This document shows, piece after piece, positions 63,134 to 64,000 of a stretch of DNA of 64,000 nucleotides. How positions within the stretch are numbered: the first letter of the stretch is position 1; each line of letters opens with the position of its first letter. Made by a program: the position numbers and the translations under genes. The notes under the pieces were generated by a model. It ran no database searches. It worked only from the letters and a program-made list of their open reading frames with translations, and was not told the origin of the DNA. The stretch spans positions 448,621-512,620 of the forward strand of contig NZ_JAHYSS010000004.1 of the NCBI RefSeq assembly GCF_019802255.1, read 5' to 3'. Origin of the DNA: Pedobacter polysacchareus (GTDB lineage: Bacteria > Bacteroidota > Bacteroidia > Sphingobacteriales > Sphingobacteriaceae).

Positions 63134-63337
63134 ATGGCCAAACACGAAATTATTCCATGCGAACGTTGCGGTGCACCTATAGAGTGTAAGGCCAACTCCT
63201 ACACGAAATGTCAGTGCAGTTCAGTCCAGCTCAACCTGAATGAAGTACAGTACATCAGCGAACATTATGAAAGCTGTTTATGTGCGAAATGTTTGTTCGA
63301 ACTTCAGCAGGAATATAGAGACCTGGTATCCGCTTAA
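63134..63337 (+). CDS. Cysteine-rich CWC-type small protein
   Basis: A 67-residue cytosolic protein with a probable zinc-binding knot: Cys9, Cys12 and Cys18 (CERCGAPIEC), then Cys26 and Cys28 (KCQCSSVQL), and three more cysteines in SCLCAKCLFEL. This resembles the cysteine-rich CWC family of Bacteroidota and Proteobacteria, whose function is unknown. It is the first gene after the DnaA-box cluster, with a start only a few bases after its promoter box. Confidence 0.75.
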   Translation: MAKHEIIPCERCGAPIECKANSYTKCQCSSVQLNLNEVQYISEHYESCLCAKCLFELQQEYRDLVSA

Positions 63338-63391
63338 TTTCATGGCCCACACATCTTTCAAATAACAATTAGAGTGGAAATTATTTTCTGC

Positions 63392-63399
63392 TAACTTTG
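63392..63399 (+). promoter_or_regulatory. Probable -7 box for the amidase gene
   Basis: TAACTTTG matches TAnnTTTG, 19 nt before ATG 63419. The -33 element is weak. Confidence 0.45.
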
Positions 63400-63418
63400 T
63401 ATCACAAAATTTCATAGA

Positions 63419-64000
63419 ATGGCTAAAGTACAGGTTGGATTGGTGCAGATGAGTTGTACCGGTAATAAACAAGAGAATCTAGATAAGGCGATCGTTAAGA
63501 TCAGAGAAATCGCCGCTATGGGTGCACAGGTCGTGTGTCTGCAGGAATTATTTACTTCATTGTATTTCTGCGATGAAGAGAATTATGAAAACTTTAAACT
63601 CGCAGAGGCAATTCCAGGCCCATCAACAGATGTGCTGTCGAAAGTTGCTGCTGAGCTGAATGTAGTGATCGTAGCTTCTTTATTCGAGAAAAGAGCAGAA
63701 GGCCTTTACCACAATACCACAGCCGTATTAGACGCTGATGGTGCTTATCTGGGTAAATATCGTAAAATGCACATCCCAGATGATCCAGGATTTTATGAGA
63801 AGTTCTATTTCACCCCTGGTGATTTAGGCTATAAAGTATTCAAAACTAAATTCGCTAAAATTGGGGTATTGATCTGCTGGGATCAGTGGTATCCGGAAGC
63901 TGCCCGCTTAACCGCATTAATGGGTGCAGATTTCCTGGTGTATCCAACCGCAATTGGATGGGCAACTACTCAGGATGAAGCCACCAATGTAGAACAGTAC
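63419..64000 (+). CDS. aguB: N-carbamoylputrescine amidase (nitrilase superfamily), 5' part
   Basis: The first 194 codons of a carbon-nitrogen hydrolase, cut by the window end. The catalytic triad is visible as Glu43 (LQELF), Lys116 (YRKMHIP) and Cys153 (LICWDQWYPE). The sequence around the Cys and GFYEKFYFTPGD match N-carbamoylputrescine amidase, which makes putrescine from agmatine-derived N-carbamoylputrescine. An agmatine deiminase gene (aguA) might lie just beyond the window. The substrate assignment is by resemblance only. Confidence 0.85.
   Translation, partial: MAKVQVGLVQMSCTGNKQENLDKAIVKIREIAAMGAQVVCLQELFTSLYFCDEENYENFKLAEAIPGPSTDVLSKVAAELNVVIVASLFEKRAEGLYHNTTAVLDADGAYLGKYRKMHIPDDPGFYEKFYFTPGDLGYKVFKTKFAKIGVLICWDQWYPEAARLTALMGADFLVYPTAIGWATTQDEATNVEQY

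Noticed and set aside
1..64000. tRNA genes, rRNA genes, insertion sequences, prophage or toxin-antitoxin loci
   Set aside because: Looked for cloverleaf-like sequences, transposase or integrase motifs and paired small ORFs; none was convincing.

Overview
The window is a chromosomal segment from a low-to-moderate GC Bacteroidota bacterium. It is most likely a member of the Sphingobacteriaceae close to Pedobacter; this is judged from protein style and gene content, with no database search. The evidence includes promoters of the Bacteroidota type (TTTG or TTG, 19-21 bp, then TAnnTTTG), mostly absent Shine-Dalgarno sequences, DUF4293 and DUF5606 proteins, OprO/P-type and Porin_10 outer-membrane proteins, a eukaryote-like class Ia ribonucleotide reductase and Gly/Arg-rich tails on RNA-binding proteins.

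Region 1 (1-15250): the C-terminal end of an unknown membrane protein, then an almost complete S10-spc-alpha ribosomal super-operon: rplC-rplD-rplW-rplB-rpsS-rplV-rpsC-rplP-rpmC-rpsQ-rplN-rplX-rplE-rpsN-rpsH-rplF-rplR-rpsE-rpmD-rplO-secY-map-infA-rpmJ-rpsM-rpsK-rpsD-rpoA-rplQ. rpsJ is not in its usual place ahead of rplC, and a clear promoter sits there instead. Several intergenic hairpins look like attenuation, processing or autoregulation sites. One of them, before rplO, has a promoter folded into its two arms.

Region 2 (15300-27750): a 2H phosphoesterase divergent from an RNA-type methyltransferase, dnaK, and then a run of minus-strand genes: nucleotidyltransferase, HerA-like ATPase, M42 aminopeptidase, acyl-CoA carboxylase beta / MFS / GNAT operon, and a phosphate-selective-type porin.

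Region 3 (27870-45840): a promoter-led cluster of a small anchored protein, a SulP anion transporter and a beta-carbonic anhydrase, which fits bicarbonate handling. It is followed by P5C dehydrogenase, lpxK / purine nucleoside phosphorylase / porin, a predicted periplasmic protein with a GATase-like nucleophile elbow, a cyclophilin, a DUF5606 protein, a 42-residue small membrane protein, rlmH, a membrane-bound MutS-like ATPase, a GH1 glucosidase and aconitase.

Region 4 (45840-58840): polysaccharide deacetylase, a TolC / HlyD efflux pair, gpsA, a small secreted protein, a DEAD-box helicase with an RGG-like tail, a DUF4293 protein, truA, an ABC exporter, an unrecognised gene, sucD, a lipoprotein MsrB and an RlpA-like protein.

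Region 5 (58840-64000): nrdB-nrdA with a long leader, then about 380 bp without genes that is crowded with DnaA-box-like sequences. It holds three perfect TTATCCACA boxes in one orientation, about ten degenerate ones, and a second iterated motif, AACAGGTT. This is the most notable feature of the window and a strong candidate for the chromosomal replication origin, or at least a major DnaA-binding locus. It is followed by a small cysteine-rich protein and the start of an N-carbamoylputrescine amidase gene. No tRNA, rRNA, insertion sequence, prophage or CRISPR array was seen.
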